Positions 4,395 through 5,269 of a stretch of DNA of 5,269 nt are shown here, in pieces. The translations under genes and the position numbers were made by a program. The stretch is from Candidatus Bathyarchaeota archaeon (lineage in GTDB: Archaea > Thermoproteota > Bathyarchaeia > TCS64), in the NCBI GenBank assembly GCA_030691555.1, contig JAUYEB010000238.1, positions 1 to 5,269 on the forward strand. The letters run 5' to 3'. The notes beneath the pieces are model-generated. The model saw nothing but the letters and a program-made list of their open reading frames with translations, did not search any database and was not told the DNA's origin. Every line of letters starts with the position of its first letter. Position 1 is the stretch's first letter.

Positions 4395-5252
4395 ATGGTT
4401 AACCGCGGTGACCTCGCCGGATGGGTGGCGAAACTCATCGAGGATTATATCGCCTCCCCCAACAACTCGTTCAACGACGCGGGGGAGCCCGCCTGGGAGA
4501 GGCCCCCAGTCGGTTTCTCCAGTGGGGCAGACCCTCTATACGACTTCTACAAGAAGGACATAGGCAGCTTCTACGTCCTCCCCGCCGAGTTCATGAGGGG
4601 GGCGCATCCCACGCTTGAGGTTAAGCCGGAGGAGCTCACGGTCATCAGCTGGGTGCTACCCCAGACTAGGGCAACGAAGTATGACCACCGCAAGGAGACG
4701 AGGATGCCTTGCGAGAGGTGGGCGAGGGCCCGCATAATGGGGGAGGGCGTGAACATGAGGCTCCGGGCGCACGTTGTTGAGGAGATGGGGAAGGCGGGGT
4801 ACCCCGCGGTCGCCCCGATGCTCTCACCACTCTGGAAGCAGCACATGTCCGAGAAGTACCTCTTCGCGTCGGCGTGGTCGGAGAGGCACGCCGCGTACGC
4901 CGCGGGCCTCGGCACCTTCGGCCTCAGCGACGGCCTCATCACCGCGAAGGGGAAGGCGCACAGGGTCGGCTCCGTCATAGCGAAGATCGACATCGCGCCC
5001 ACGCCGCGCCCCTACACTGACCCCCACGCCTACTGCCTCTGGTATGCGAAGGGGACGTGCGGCGCCTGCATCAAGAAGTGCCCCGCCAACGCCATCTCGG
5101 GGAAGGGGCACGACAAGCAGAGGTGCAGCGACTACGTCGACACCACCCACGCCTTCGTCGAGGAGCACTACCGCTTCAAGGTCTTCGGCTGCGGCTTCTG
5201 CCAGGTGGGTGTCCCCTGCGAGAGCCGGATACCCGTGGGCGTCGACGTCTAG
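4395..5252 (+). CDS. Double-[4Fe-4S] oxidoreductase, QueG / reductive-dehalogenase-like
   Basis: A 285-residue soluble protein resembling epoxyqueuosine reductase QueG and reductive dehalogenases, enzymes that pair a cobalamin domain with two [4Fe-4S] clusters. Seen: the WSERHAAYAAGLGTFGLSDG segment (161-180) followed by LITAKGKAHRVGSVI, matching the AARAGLGxxGxNxLLxT region of that superfamily; first Cys group C214-x7-C222-x2-C225-x3-C229-P230; second group C244, C266, C269, C275, making eight ligands for two clusters. The first group has C-x7-C where ferredoxins normally have C-x2-C. No signal peptide or Tat motif, unlike respiratory dehalogenases; it also lacks the C-terminal HEAT-like part found in many QueG proteins. 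Whether it binds a corrinoid is not provable here. Archaea generally use archaeosine, not queuosine, so a QueG role is doubtful and the substrate is unknown. The ATG at 4395 fits the leaderless promoter. The stop is 17 bases from the window end. Confidence 0.78.
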   Translation: MVNRGDLAGWVAKLIEDYIASPNNSFNDAGEPAWERPPVGFSSGADPLYDFYKKDIGSFYVLPAEFMRGAHPTLEVKPEELTVISWVLPQTRATKYDHRKETRMPCERWARARIMGEGVNMRLRAHVVEEMGKAGYPAVAPMLSPLWKQHMSEKYLFASAWSERHAAYAAGLGTFGLSDGLITAKGKAHRVGSVIAKIDIAPTPRPYTDPHAYCLWYAKGTCGACIKKCPANAISGKGHDKQRCSDYVDTTHAFVEEHYRFKVFGCGFCQVGVPCESRIPVGVDV

Positions 5253-5269
5253 GGAATCAGATAAAGAGT

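Noticed and set aside
4571..5168. Minus-strand frames opposite the iron-sulfur protein (143 and 114 codons)
   Set aside because: The plus strand holds eight ordered cysteines and a superfamily core; the antisense frames show only composition-driven sequence.
4395..5252. Naming the iron-sulfur protein queG
   Set aside because: Cysteine spacing differs, the C-terminal QueG extension is absent, and archaea generally lack queuosine synthesis; only a superfamily-level call is supported.

Overview
The window reads as chromosomal DNA of an archaeon. It carries a geranylgeranyl reductase of archaeal lipid synthesis, a 72-residue HMf-type histone, the archaeal/eukaryotic ribosomal protein S17e, a COG2236-type phosphoribosyltransferase, TATA-box promoters, several probably leaderless starts, and TTG and GTG start codons. 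The genes are GC-rich and the spacers AT-rich. The mix of a histone and leaderless genes would suit a TACK-group lineage (Thaumarchaeota-like or relatives), but the lineage cannot be fixed from this window alone.

Layout: positions 1-164 hold no gene I can support, only T-tracts that may end the lipid gene and a possible promoter for a gene leaving the window on the left. Positions 165-1614 hold two minus-strand genes: geranylgeranyl reductase and, 40 bases upstream of it, the histone. A 226-base divergent spacer (1615-1840) separates the histone from a plus-strand DUF2079 membrane protein (1841-3364). The S17e gene follows on the same strand (3444-3674) with its own TATA box. It converges on a minus-strand phosphoribosyltransferase (3710-4291), and the 35 bases between them hold a T5 tract. 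The phosphoribosyltransferase is divergent from a double-[4Fe-4S] protein of the QueG/reductive-dehalogenase type (4395-5252), across a 103-base spacer rich in repeats.

How the genes fit together: most of the window is housekeeping (lipid saturation, chromatin, ribosome, nucleotide salvage), and nothing points to a mobile element or defence system. No single pathway ties the genes together. The part most worth a second look is the right end. There a corrinoid/Fe-S-like oxidoreductase of unclear substrate and a purine-type phosphoribosyltransferase share a compact divergent promoter whose two TATA boxes are mirror copies of each other, each inside an inverted repeat. Each of the six protein-coding genes shows a plausible TATA element of its own, so transcription units look short.
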